This document shows positions 15,452-23,360 of a stretch of 24,450 bases of DNA, one piece after another (positions within the stretch are counted from its first letter, which is position 1; each line of letters begins with the position of its first letter). This stretch comes from CAYUCJ01 sp049282265 (GTDB lineage Bacteria; Desulfobacterota; DSM-4660; Desulfatiglandales; Desulfatiglandaceae): assembly GCA_049282265.1 (NCBI GenBank), contig JBAPTR010000215.1, positions 1 through 24,450 of the forward strand, read 5' to 3'. The translations under genes were made by a program, and so were the position numbers. Under the pieces are notes generated by a model, which was not told where the DNA came from, made no database searches, and saw only the letters and a program-made list of their open reading frames with translations.

Positions 15452-16537
15452 CTACCCATTCTTTTTTTCAAATGCATTCATGAAATCCACCAATGCACTG
15501 ACCCCGTCAACCCCTGTGGCATTGTAGATGGATGCCCTGCAGCCCCCGACCGAACGGTGGCCCTTGAGGCCGCCCAGGCCCTCTTCCAGGGCCTCGGCTA
15601 CAAATTGCTTTTCCAGGTCCTCGCTGGGAAGCCTGAACGTGACATTCATGAGAGATCGGCTGTCCTTTTCGGCCGTGCCCCGGTAGAAACCGGACCCATC
15701 AATGCAACCGTAGATCAGGGAGCCTTTTTTCCGGTTGATCTTTTCCATTTTTTCAAGGCCGCCTACCGTTTCTTCCAGCCATTTCAGGACCAGGCTGATG
15801 GTGTAGATCACAAAACAGGCGGGTGTATTGAACATGGAATTCTTCCCGGCAAAGGTCGTGTACCTGAGCATGGTGGGGATATCATCGGGAACCCGATCCA
15901 GCATGTCCTTCCGGATGATCACCACGGCGGTTCCCGCAGGTCCGATATTCTTCTGGGCACCCGCGTAGATCAGGCCGAAAGGCCCTGCATCAAAGGACCG
16001 GCTGAGAATATCCGATGACATGTCGCAGATGAGGGGTACATTGCCGGCATCGGGAAATGCGGCCCATTGCGTGCCCTTGATGGTGTTGTTGGAGGTCAAA
16101 TGAAGATAGGCGGCGTCCTGACTCATGGTGAAGTCACGGGGAATGTATGAAAAGTTCCTGTCCTCGGAAGATGCAAGCACCTTTACGTCTTTTCCCTGGA
16201 TCTGTGCCTCTTTGATGGCCTTGGTGGACCAGGTACCCGTGTTGATATATTCCACCGGCTTGCCGGAAAGGGTCAGGTTCATGGGGATCATACAGAACTG
16301 AAGGCTGGCTCCTCCCTGGATAAAAAGGACTTCAAAATCCGTTCCCAAATTCAGGAGGCGTTTGGTCCTTTCCACCGCGCCGTTGATCACGTCATCAAAC
16401 CACTTAGAGCGGTGGCTAACCTCAAGTATGGACATGCCCGACGCCTTGAAGTCGATCAGTTCCGACTGCATTTCTTCCAGCACGGAAAGCGGCAGCGCGG
16501 CGGGTCCGGCGTTGAAATTATGGATTCTCTTTGTCAT
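15452..16537 (-). CDS. serC: Phosphoserine aminotransferase
   Basis: A 361-residue PLP-dependent transaminase. It begins with the family signature HNFNAGPAALP, continues with SHRSKWFDDVI and LFIQGGASLQFCMIPMNL, and has the PLP lysine in YAGAQKNIGPAG. SerC converts 3-phosphohydroxypyruvate and glutamate to phosphoserine and 2-oxoglutarate in serine synthesis. ATG 16537 is seven bases after AAGGAG; the ATG two codons earlier would sit only one base from it. The gene follows the cooC-like gene with no gap (stop and start within four bases), and asnS follows six bases later, indicating an operon. Phosphohydroxythreonine transamination for pyridoxal phosphate synthesis is a known second activity of the family. 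Confidence 0.96.
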   Translation of the reverse strand: MTKRIHNFNAGPAALPLSVLEEMQSELIDFKASGMSILEVSHRSKWFDDVINGAVERTKRLLNLGTDFEVLFIQGGASLQFCMIPMNLTLSGKPVEYINTGTWSTKAIKEAQIQGKDVKVLASSEDRNFSYIPRDFTMSQDAAYLHLTSNNTIKGTQWAAFPDAGNVPLICDMSSDILSRSFDAGPFGLIYAGAQKNIGPAGTAVVIIRKDMLDRVPDDIPTMLRYTTFAGKNSMFNTPACFVIYTISLVLKWLEETVGGLEKMEKINRKKGSLIYGCIDGSGFYRGTAEKDSRSLMNVTFRLPSEDLEKQFVAEALEEGLGGLKGHRSVGGCRASIYNATGVDGVSALVDFMNAFEKKNG

Positions 16538-16539
16538 TC

Positions 16540-17322
16540 TCATTCTCCTTCCTCTCTCGTGTCTTCCAGTTTGTCTATCATCTCATCGACTGCTTTGAGG
16601 CCCTCTTTGTCCGTTTCAAAGGGCGGCCTGCCCGCCAGGTCAGCCTCTATAATCTCGCTTCGAAATGGAATAAACCCCAGGAAGTCAAAATCGGGCATTT
16701 CTCTCAGGAGGAATTCCCTGTCCTTGTCGGACCTGATCTTGTTGCCCACGAAGCTCAGTTTTCTGACCCCGATATCACTGGCCAGTCTGCGGATCTGATG
16801 GGCCGTCTCAATGCTTCGTCTTCCCGGCTCCACGACCACCACGAGACGGTCCACGGCCATGGCGGTGCCCCTGCCCATATGTTCCAGCCCGGCCTCCATA
16901 TCCAACACCACCACTTCGTCACGGGCCAGGACAATGTGCCTGACCAGGCTTTTTAGTAGGACGCTTTCAGGGCAGACGCAACCCCCGCCCCCGGTCTTGA
17001 CCCCTCCCATGACCATCACCCGGACACCGTTCACCTCCACGGAGAGCTTTTCGGGCAGGTCATCCACTTTGGGATTGAGCTTGAAAAAGGAGCCCATGGC
17101 CCCTACCTTGGCCCCAGTTCGCTCCTCGATGAGTTCTTTCATGCGGGCGATGGGAACGATTTCTTCACCGGCTCCGACACCAAGGGCCTGTGCCAGGTTG
17201 GCATCGGGGTCGGCGTCAATGGCCAGGACCTTCTTTCCCCTGTCGGCAAGGCCCTTGACCAGAAATGAGGCGAAGGTGGTCTTTCCCACTCCACCCTTTC
17301 CGCTGATGGCCAATTTCATCAT
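16540..17322 (-). CDS. CooC/AcsF-type nickel-insertion ATPase (MinD-like)
   Basis: A 260-residue SIMIBI-class ATPase. The deviant Walker A is GKGGVGKTT (8-16), the following Asp motif is AIDADPDANLAQALG, and the switch/Walker B region is VVVLDMEAGLEHMGRG. Cys115 and Cys117 in GGGGCVCPE are the CxC motif through which CooC dimers bind nickel. Known members insert nickel into carbon monoxide dehydrogenase or acetyl-CoA synthase, using ATP. No such enzyme is in this window, so the gene is separated from its presumed target. GAGGAGA lies just upstream; the start could be either of two adjacent ATG codons (17322 or 17319). It is first in the cooC-serC-asnS gene run and is divergent from prmA. Confidence 0.9.
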   Translation of the reverse strand: MMKLAISGKGGVGKTTFASFLVKGLADRGKKVLAIDADPDANLAQALGVGAGEEIVPIARMKELIEERTGAKVGAMGSFFKLNPKVDDLPEKLSVEVNGVRVMVMGGVKTGGGGCVCPESVLLKSLVRHIVLARDEVVVLDMEAGLEHMGRGTAMAVDRLVVVVEPGRRSIETAHQIRRLASDIGVRKLSFVGNKIRSDKDREFLLREMPDFDFLGFIPFRSEIIEADLAGRPPFETDKEGLKAVDEMIDKLEDTREEGE

Positions 17323-17456
17323 CTATCTCCTCTCAAATGCAAATGAGTGCTTAAGATAATCTTATTGGGGCAGCTTTTTCAAGCAAAAAGGTGTGGTCAA
17401 ATTCCCTGTCGTCATGTAAGAGAGAACGGGCGAAAAATAATAAGGATGGGTTCACC
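17323..17456. promoter_or_regulatory. Divergent intergenic region between cooC-like gene and prmA
   Basis: This 134-base spacer must hold promoters for both directions. It contains a perfect palindrome TAAGAT-a-ATCTTA at 17352-17364, which could be an operator or part of a promoter. No consensus -35/-10 pair stands out. prmA's own ribosome site AAGGAT lies close to its start. Confidence 0.3.
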
Positions 17457-18356
17457 ATGGAATTCGAAATATCCGTTGAAGGGCCATCGCAGGCCATCGA
17501 AGCGCTCGCTCGCCTCCTCGAGGGAGTTGCCTTCCAGACCAAGACTGTACCTCCTCTGGAACCGGATTTCCCGCCTTTAGAGTCCATTTGCATCTATGAA
17601 TCATCACCTGACTCAGTGGACAGAAGGCTACTGGAACTCTCTCCCCTCATTGACAAGGTTGAAACAGAGGGCCACCTCCGGGATTGTCTCAAGCTGAGGG
17701 TTCGCAACCTGGCCTATTCCGAGCCGCGCTCCGGTTCCGAACGCTTTCTCGAGCCTTTCAACCCAATACCCTCCCTCACGATTCATCCCTGGCCATCCCA
17801 TCCCATCCATGCATCTGACCAAACTTCCATCATCCTCTACCCTCACAACGCCTTCGGGACAGGGAAGCATCCTACCACCAGGCTGTCTCTTGAAATTCTT
17901 GCGAGTGTGGCCCGAGGAAACCATGGCACGCTTGCCTTTCCCGAGTGTTCCGTCCTGGATTTCGGGTGCGGAACGGGCATCCTCGCTATTGCCGCCCTCA
18001 AGCTGGGCGCGAAGGACGCCCTGGGGATTGAAATTGATGCGCAATCCGCGAAGACGGCCTTGAGGAACGTGGAACTGAATCGGCTCTCCCAAAACGTTCG
18101 GGTTGAGCAGGGCTCCTGGGACAGGGTGGGTGGAGCTTACGAACTCATTCTCGCCAACGTGGTGCCATCCGCGCTTTTCAGGACGGGCAACGCAATCCCG
18201 ACGCACCTGAAACAGGGCGGACTAGCCATCGTATCGGGCTTTGGCGAAAATCTCCTGGAAGATATGGCACAATTTTTTCTGGAGAGAGGCCTGGTCACCC
18301 TGGAACAGTTCAGGTACGAAGCCTGGGGAGCCCTTCTCATGGCCCACCCATCCTGA
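17457..18356 (+). CDS. prmA: Ribosomal protein L11 methyltransferase-like
   Basis: A 299-residue protein, normal for PrmA. The N-terminal domain is the substrate-recognition half. The catalytic half starts near residue 135 with NAFGTGKHPTTRLSLEIL, the PrmA signature in front of the SAM-binding fold. The SAM motif is VLDFGCGTGILAIAALKLGA, then ALGIEIDAQSAKTALRNVELN. LILANVVPSAL fits the PrmA form of the NPPY-like motif. PrmA uses SAM to trimethylate lysines and the N-terminus of ribosomal protein L11. ATG 17457 is in frame with AAGGAT upstream; a 22-codon longer form without such a site was rejected. It ends 31 bases from the convergent nagZ end, with no hairpin between them. Confidence 0.9.
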   Translation: MEFEISVEGPSQAIEALARLLEGVAFQTKTVPPLEPDFPPLESICIYESSPDSVDRRLLELSPLIDKVETEGHLRDCLKLRVRNLAYSEPRSGSERFLEPFNPIPSLTIHPWPSHPIHASDQTSIILYPHNAFGTGKHPTTRLSLEILASVARGNHGTLAFPECSVLDFGCGTGILAIAALKLGAKDALGIEIDAQSAKTALRNVELNRLSQNVRVEQGSWDRVGGAYELILANVVPSALFRTGNAIPTHLKQGGLAIVSGFGENLLEDMAQFFLERGLVTLEQFRYEAWGALLMAHPS

Positions 18357-18387
18357 ACCAAATATAACGCGCGAGCAGCTTTTGACC

Positions 18388-19464
18388 CTACAGCGATTTT
18401 TCCCCAAAATATTCTTTCACCGCTGCCAGGGAAACAGTTTTCCTTTTTTTGAGAAAACAGGCTTTTGCCACGGCAATACGATCCAGGGACTCCCTGAATC
18501 TCTCGAGTTCGATGTCCCCGACCAGGAGCTTCTTTCTAAAAAGCCCTATGCTTTCAAGTACGCATCGCTGATCCTGGCAGATCAGTAGAATATCGGCCCC
18601 GGCCCTAAACGCTTGGACAGCGCCGTCAACCACCCCTTTGCCAAGGGAAATGGCCCCCATCTCCAGATCATCGGTGAGAATCAGTCCCTCAAAACCAAGA
18701 CGCTTTCTCAGGAGTTCGGTCAGAATCCCGTGGGACAATGTTGCCGAGTTTACCGGATCCAGGGACGGATATACCGCGTGGGAACTCATCACCCCGGTTA
18801 CCCCGGCCTGAACGGCGGCCTTGAAGGGAAGAATGTCCACCTTTGTCAAGTCTTCCTGGCCTAACGGGATTTCCGGGAGTTGCTTGTGAGGGTCAAAATC
18901 GGCCATGCCGAGACCTGGGAAATGCTTTGCAACCGCCATGACGCCATTTTTCTGGAGTTCTTCGATCACCGCACATCCCAGGGATGCGACGGCCTCTGCA
19001 TCCTCTCCAAAGATTCGCCCTATCAAATGTTTCTCAGGCGTACCCCTGGGCACATCCAGCACCGGGGTCAGGTCCATGTTTAGACCAACAAGCTGCATCT
19101 CCTTTGCGGTAACCCTGGCAAATTCCTTTGCCTTTGTTACCGGATCGGGATCCTTGCCGATTTCCGTCTGTCCGGGAAACTCTGTAAAGGGCGCCTTCAA
19201 TCTGGCCACCCGCCCCCCCTCCTGATCCACTGCCAGGAACAGGGATATCCCGTGATACTGAAGAGACATTTTCTGCAGGTCGCGACAAAGGGTTGCCAGT
19301 TGAAGAGGGTCTTGAATATTTCTTGAAAAGAGGATGATTCCACCGAGGGCATACTCCCGGATCAAGGCCTCCGTACCCATGTCCAGATCGGGCCCGGGCA
19401 TCCCTGCCATAAACAACCTGCCTATCCTGGTATTCAACCCATCCAGATCAAGTGAGGGATTCAC
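18388..19464 (-). CDS. nagZ: Beta-N-acetylhexosaminidase, glycoside hydrolase family 3
   Basis: A 358-residue single-domain GH3 enzyme. Signatures are GGIILFSRNI, FLAVDQEGGRVARLK, KHFPGLGMADFDPHK (the flexible loop with the catalytic Asp-His pair) and the nucleophile in LILTDDLEMGAI. Most NagZ loops read KHFPGHG; a Leu replaces the His here. In Gram-negative bacteria NagZ removes GlcNAc from anhydro-muropeptides in the cytoplasm during cell-wall recycling. The absence of a signal peptide agrees with that location. The start is GTG 19464, with AAGGAG upstream. It is divergent from the MurU-like gene, with an 86-base shared spacer. Confidence 0.92.
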   Translation of the reverse strand: MNPSLDLDGLNTRIGRLFMAGMPGPDLDMGTEALIREYALGGIILFSRNIQDPLQLATLCRDLQKMSLQYHGISLFLAVDQEGGRVARLKAPFTEFPGQTEIGKDPDPVTKAKEFARVTAKEMQLVGLNMDLTPVLDVPRGTPEKHLIGRIFGEDAEAVASLGCAVIEELQKNGVMAVAKHFPGLGMADFDPHKQLPEIPLGQEDLTKVDILPFKAAVQAGVTGVMSSHAVYPSLDPVNSATLSHGILTELLRKRLGFEGLILTDDLEMGAISLGKGVVDGAVQAFRAGADILLICQDQRCVLESIGLFRKKLLVGDIELERFRESLDRIAVAKACFLKKRKTVSLAAVKEYFGEKSL

Positions 19465-19481
19465 TTCCTAAATCTCCTTGG

Positions 19482-19508
19482 TTGACATCTTGAACAATGG
19501 TGTATAAT
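19482..19508 (+). promoter_or_regulatory. Putative sigma-70 promoter for the MurU-like gene
   Basis: TTGACA at 19482-19487 and TATAAT at 19503-19508 match both consensus boxes exactly. The spacer is 15 bases, shorter than the usual 17, which could lower its strength; a weaker -35 box (TTGGTT, 19479-19484) would give 18. Transcription would start about 35 bases ahead of ATG 19551. Confidence 0.5.
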
Positions 19509-19550
19509 CACAGTAAAATATTTGCAATGAAAAAGATGACAAGGAGTACC

Positions 19551-20453
19551 ATGAAAGCCATGATCCTGGCAGCGGGCCTTGGTACCCGGCTGAGCCCCCT
19601 GACACGTTATCATCCCAAGGCCCTCATGCCGTTGGGGAATCGCCCGCTTATCGACCGGAACATCGCGTATCTCCAATCCCACGGCGTGACGGAAATGGTC
19701 GTCAACGCCCACCATCTCTCGTATCAAATCCTGACGCATCTGGGAAATGGAGAGTGCTTCGGGATTCCTATTCAAGTACGGGTTGAACGGAAGATCCTGG
19801 GAACGGGTGGAGGGATCAAGAATGCAGCGGATTTCTGGGACGACGATCCCTTTATTGTCCTGAATGGGGACATTCTTACGGATATCAACCTGGGCGAGGC
19901 CTATGAGGGCCATTTGAAATCCGGGGCACTGGCCACCCTCATCCTTCACCAAAGAGAGCCTTTCAACCAGGTCCTCGTGGACAATCGAATGAATCTGGTA
20001 GATATCACCACAAAAAATCTACCCGGTCGACTGGCCTTTACCGGTATTCACATCATCAACCCCGCTCTTTTGTCCCTCATACCGGGAGGCCGTTTTTCGA
20101 GCATTGTCGATCACTATAAAACGCTCATTGCTTCCGGTAGGGCTATACGTGGTCATTTTGTGGAAGGACACCAATGGCATGATATCGGCACAATACCCGC
20201 TTACATCGAGGCCAACAGGACGTTGTCATGCGCGGAACCCTTTCTGTTGGGAGATGAATGTGATATTCATTCCGGGTCCGAAATGAAGGACTGGGCGGTT
20301 GTGGGAGCGTCGTGCTCGATCAGGGAGAATGCCCTGGTCGAACGCTCCGTCCTCTGGGAGCATATCACCGTTTACGGTGGCGCAAGGGTGATTGACAGCG
20401 TTGTGACTTCCGGACGTGAGGTCCGGCAGGATCTGGTGGACGCCATATACTAG
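19551..20453 (+). CDS. Sugar-1-phosphate nucleotidyltransferase, MurU-like
   Basis: A 300-residue protein. ATG 19551, with AAGGAGT upstream, gives the clean family start MKAMILAAGLGTRLSPLT; a form 18 codons longer overlaps the putative promoter region. Further motifs are YHPKALMPLGNRP, LGTGGGIKNAA, metal-binding VLNGDILTDINL, and WHDIGTIPAYIEAN. After about residue 230 there is a short run of hexapeptide-like repeats (LLGDECDIHSGSEMKDWAVV and onwards) suggesting a partial left-handed beta-helix, as in mannose- or glucose-1-phosphate transferases but absent from the classical, shorter Pseudomonas MurU. With nagZ next door and an AmgK-like kinase downstream, UDP-MurNAc formation is plausible, but another NDP-sugar cannot be excluded. 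Confidence 0.85.
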   Translation: MKAMILAAGLGTRLSPLTRYHPKALMPLGNRPLIDRNIAYLQSHGVTEMVVNAHHLSYQILTHLGNGECFGIPIQVRVERKILGTGGGIKNAADFWDDDPFIVLNGDILTDINLGEAYEGHLKSGALATLILHQREPFNQVLVDNRMNLVDITTKNLPGRLAFTGIHIINPALLSLIPGGRFSSIVDHYKTLIASGRAIRGHFVEGHQWHDIGTIPAYIEANRTLSCAEPFLLGDECDIHSGSEMKDWAVVGASCSIRENALVERSVLWEHITVYGGARVIDSVVTSGREVRQDLVDAIY

Positions 20454-20459
20454 ACCGGG

Positions 20460-21671
20460 CTAGATGGTGGACATGCTGTCTGCCCACCCAACCGCATCCA
20501 GGTAGTATCCGGGGACCTTTTCCTCATTGACACCCGTCTTGGAGACGGAATCCGAGAAGGATTCCCAGTCCCCGGCCTCATAAGCCTTCACCAGATTCAG
20601 GAAGACCGATAGTTGACCCTCGCTTTTCACCAGGGTGTTTTTGACCGCATCAGAGAGGGGAAGCTTGTCCATGAGTTTGTCCATTTCCTGATCCAGAATA
20701 GCATCGATCAAGGAAAAGAGGCCCAGGATAAACAGCTCCGAGGTATCCACACCTGATGGAGTTTCCTTACCCAACCATTCGCACATCCGGGCCCTGATGA
20801 TGGAGGTGCGAAGCAGTTCATCCGGTTTATCGGACGCCAGTTTCGCCATGGTGATCAGCGAAATAAAGCGCCTTACCCCGTTCTGTCCCAGAAGGACCAT
20901 GGCCTGTTTGATGGAAGTGATTTCTTGCATGCGCCTGAAATAGGCCGAATTCATATAGCGTAGGAGCTTATAAGTAATGGAGACATCCCTGGTCACGATT
21001 TTTTCAAGTTCTTCGAACTTCATATCCTCCTTGTTGGCCTCCGCCACCATCTGCATCAGGTTGATTTTTGAGGATGAGACATCCCTGCCCGTCAGGATCT
21101 GGGGTTTGCTGAAAAAGTAACCCTGGAAATAGGTAAATCCCATGTCCAGGGCGCGTTGGAACCCCTCATGGGTCTCCACCTTTTCTGCCAAAAACTTGAC
21201 GTCGTAGGGGGCCAATTTTTCGACGTATTCAGCGATATCCTCCAAGGATATGGCCATAAAATCTATCTTGATGATCTTTGCCAGTTGGATGAGCGGTCTG
21301 AGTTCATCCCGGTAGAGAAAATCATCAAGGGCAATTTCATAGCCCTTTTCTCCTATTTCGCGACACGCATCCACCACTTCAGGCTCAGGAGATACATCTT
21401 CCAGAACTTCCACCGTCACCTGTTCCCGCGGAAACATCATGGGGACTTTTTGGACCAGAAGGTCCCGCGTAAAATTGATAAACGCCCTTTTTCCACCCAG
21501 CACATGCTCCATTCCCATGGTTAAAAAGGTGTTCGAAAGCACTTTGGATGTGGCGGTATCGCCGTCTATGTCGGGAAACGCATTGACCATCCCCCCTCTG
21601 AAGAGCAGTTCATAAGCATAGATTTTACGGTTTCTTCTGAAAATCGGTTGCCTTGCCACATAGACTTCCAT
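20460..21671 (-). CDS. EAL-HDOD (YuxH-type) signalling protein
   Basis: A 403-residue protein with an N-terminal EAL-like domain (about 1-200) and a C-terminal HDOD domain (about 205-400). The start MEVYVARQPIFRRNRKIYAY is typical of the family. The catalytic EAL signature is replaced by YELLFRG, although later segments such as LAEKVETHEGF and FTYFQGYFFSKP persist, so cyclic-di-GMP hydrolysis is unlikely while binding or scaffold roles remain possible. The HDOD part has VTRDVSITYKLLRYMNS and QAMVLLGQNGVRRFISLI but lacks the HD metal residues of true phosphohydrolases. Related proteins affect motility or stress signalling; the role here is unknown. It converges on the MurU-like gene with six bases between the stops, and repeat copy B lies upstream. 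Confidence 0.9.
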   Translation of the reverse strand: MEVYVARQPIFRRNRKIYAYELLFRGGMVNAFPDIDGDTATSKVLSNTFLTMGMEHVLGGKRAFINFTRDLLVQKVPMMFPREQVTVEVLEDVSPEPEVVDACREIGEKGYEIALDDFLYRDELRPLIQLAKIIKIDFMAISLEDIAEYVEKLAPYDVKFLAEKVETHEGFQRALDMGFTYFQGYFFSKPQILTGRDVSSSKINLMQMVAEANKEDMKFEELEKIVTRDVSITYKLLRYMNSAYFRRMQEITSIKQAMVLLGQNGVRRFISLITMAKLASDKPDELLRTSIIRARMCEWLGKETPSGVDTSELFILGLFSLIDAILDQEMDKLMDKLPLSDAVKNTLVKSEGQLSVFLNLVKAYEAGDWESFSDSVSKTGVNEEKVPGYYLDAVGWADSMSTI

Positions 21672-21720
21672 TCAATAGAATCCCTTTCAGATATGGGGCA
21701 TTTCCAATACTGATTGAACC

Positions 21721-22066
21721 ATAAAAAGTCCGTCCGTTGACTTTTTCCTGACGGTCCGTCCATGGGCACGATGATAACTTCTAACGAAGTCGCTTTTTCA
21801 TCCGGATTTAAGGAAACGGATCTGAGAATCTTTTTCATGTGCTTTCTCATAGTGCACTTGGCAACTCGCTTCTGCATGGACGACTATTTGGGGTTCACTC
21901 CTATCAAACTCTACGCGCTTCCGTGCTGTAGCGCTGAACCCCAAATCGGCATCCATCCCCTCCGGAGTGCTTAGAAAGCATTTGAAAAAGATTGTCAGGT
22001 TCGGTTCCTCTTCGTTCCTCATAGGTTGCCGAAAATGGCATAAACCAGCTTTTTACGAAGCCATCA
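21721..22066 (-). repeat. Dispersed fold-back repeat, copy B
   Basis: About 346 bp, reverse complement of copy A (13577-13895) with short indels. Its central arms (about 21879-21900 and 21938-21959) pair at about 19 of 22 positions. The outer arms pair over CTGAGAATCTTTTTCATGTG against the complement of the stretch around 21975-22000. The left end carries AAAAAGTC-cgtccgtt-GACTTTTT, which appears in the same, not inverted, orientation in copy A. It sits between the divergent EAL-HDOD and AmgK-like genes. A minus-strand frame through it, KCTMRKHMKKILRSVSLNPD, resembles the frame seen in copy A. Confidence 0.8.
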
Positions 22067-22254
22067 ATACTTGATTGGAAACATTTTCACACCGGCCATG
22101 ATTCCTTGTTAATTGTCTGCACAAAGCAGGCCACTGCGGGAAGAACCGGATCGGTTTTGGAACCAGACTTACCAAATAATTTTACGCTTGTTTATGGACG
22201 CGGTTGTGATAAAAGCACGGTAATCCCTTCCCACTTCTTTCAGGAGGCCGGCAC
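22067..22254. other. Leader of the AmgK-like gene
   Basis: The 188 bases between copy B and the AmgK-like start hold AGGAGG at about 22242, seven bases before GTG 22255, which fixes that start. I saw no convincing consensus promoter, hairpin or small gene in the rest. Confidence 0.4.
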
Positions 22255-23274
22255 GTGGACAGTGGACTCAAGAGATTCGTCTACGATTTTCTCAAGGTAA
22301 ATGACAGCCGAGAAGGTGCAGCATCCATAGAACCCCTTCCAGGTGACGGCTCGAAGCGTCGATTCTGGCGCATGGGATCGCTTGGAGCCGGGAAGCGATT
22401 CATCGTTATGGCAAACCCGCCCGTCAACCAATACGCTTACAAGGAAAACAACGCCTATATAGAAATAGGAAAACACCTGAAATCGAAAGGAGTGCCCGTA
22501 CCCAGGATCTATCTGTTCAGCCCCGAAAAAGGATGGGTCATTATGGAAGATCTGGGAAGGCCCAACCTACAGGAAGTTGTAAAGGAGTCTGAAAATCCCC
22601 TGCCCATTTACCGCAAGGTGGTAAAGGAGCTGCTCCATCTGCAGTTGAAGGGGGCCGAGGGTTTCAACGTGGAATGGTGCTGCCAGACGGCCAGTTACGA
22701 CCACACAGTCATGCGGAGGGATGAATCTCACTATTTCAGGGATGCCTTCCTCGGGACTTACATGGGGTTCAACAAGGAATGGTCTGACCTGGAGGTCTCT
22801 TTTCGTCATCTGGCTGCGATGGCTTCGCAGGCGAACAGCGGGTTCTTCCTGTACCGGGACTTTCAATCCAGGAACATTTTGGTCGACAAGGGGCGGATCG
22901 GCCTGGTGGACTGGCAGGGAGGGCGAATGGGGCCATTGGGTTACGACCTTGCCTCTCTTCTCATTGACCCCTATACCGCTCTTTCCCTTCCCATTCAGAA
23001 AGAAATCTATCACTTTTATCTGTCTCTGCTGGCGGAACACGACCCCGGCCTTCTCGATGATTTTGCAAAATACTATCCCTATCTCAGCCTTCAAAGAAAT
23101 CTCCAGATCCTCGGAGCCTTTGCCTATCTGAGCAAAGTCCAAGGCAAGGCCTATTTTGAAGACTATATACCCGGGGCACTCAAAAGCCTCTCCAGGCTCC
23201 TCGATGAAGTCAAGGACCCTGAACTGGATCCTTTGAGAGAGGTATTCATGACACTGCCTCAACCCGGCAGTTGA
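22255..23274 (+). CDS. Phosphotransferase of the aminoglycoside kinase fold, AmgK-like sugar kinase
   Basis: A 339-residue protein, about the length of Pseudomonas AmgK. The start is GTG 22255 with an ideal AGGAGG seven bases upstream. The N-lobe has PLPGDGSKRRFWRMG and VPRIYLFSPEKGWVIMEDLG. The catalytic loop is YRDFQSRNILV and the metal motif is LVDWQGGRMGPLGYDLASLL. The loop carries Tyr where many relatives have His before Arg-Asp. AmgK phosphorylates the anomeric hydroxyl of MurNAc and GlcNAc, supplying MurU. Here the candidate MurU-like gene lies 1.8 kb upstream on the same strand, separated by the EAL-HDOD gene and repeat copy B, rather than beside it. The sugar is inferred from that context only. 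Confidence 0.82.
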   Translation: MDSGLKRFVYDFLKVNDSREGAASIEPLPGDGSKRRFWRMGSLGAGKRFIVMANPPVNQYAYKENNAYIEIGKHLKSKGVPVPRIYLFSPEKGWVIMEDLGRPNLQEVVKESENPLPIYRKVVKELLHLQLKGAEGFNVEWCCQTASYDHTVMRRDESHYFRDAFLGTYMGFNKEWSDLEVSFRHLAAMASQANSGFFLYRDFQSRNILVDKGRIGLVDWQGGRMGPLGYDLASLLIDPYTALSLPIQKEIYHFYLSLLAEHDPGLLDDFAKYYPYLSLQRNLQILGAFAYLSKVQGKAYFEDYIPGALKSLSRLLDEVKDPELDPLREVFMTLPQPGS

Positions 23275-23360
23275 AAATTTTGACTCGACAATCTCTGGGC
23301 CAAAGGATAGGATTGGAGTTCATTTGAAGGGTCTGCTTGAGGCATAAAAGGAGGTCATTG

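Noticed and set aside
18357..18387. Terminator between convergent prmA and nagZ
   Set aside because: No stem-loop with a T-run was found in this short gap.
19461..19952. Minus-strand frame of 163 codons overlapping the nagZ start
   Set aside because: Antisense to the nucleotidyltransferase 5' half and incompatible with its consensus promoter and motifs.
22567..23262. Minus-strand frame of 231 codons
   Set aside because: Antisense to the AmgK-like kinase, whose catalytic motifs fix the true strand.
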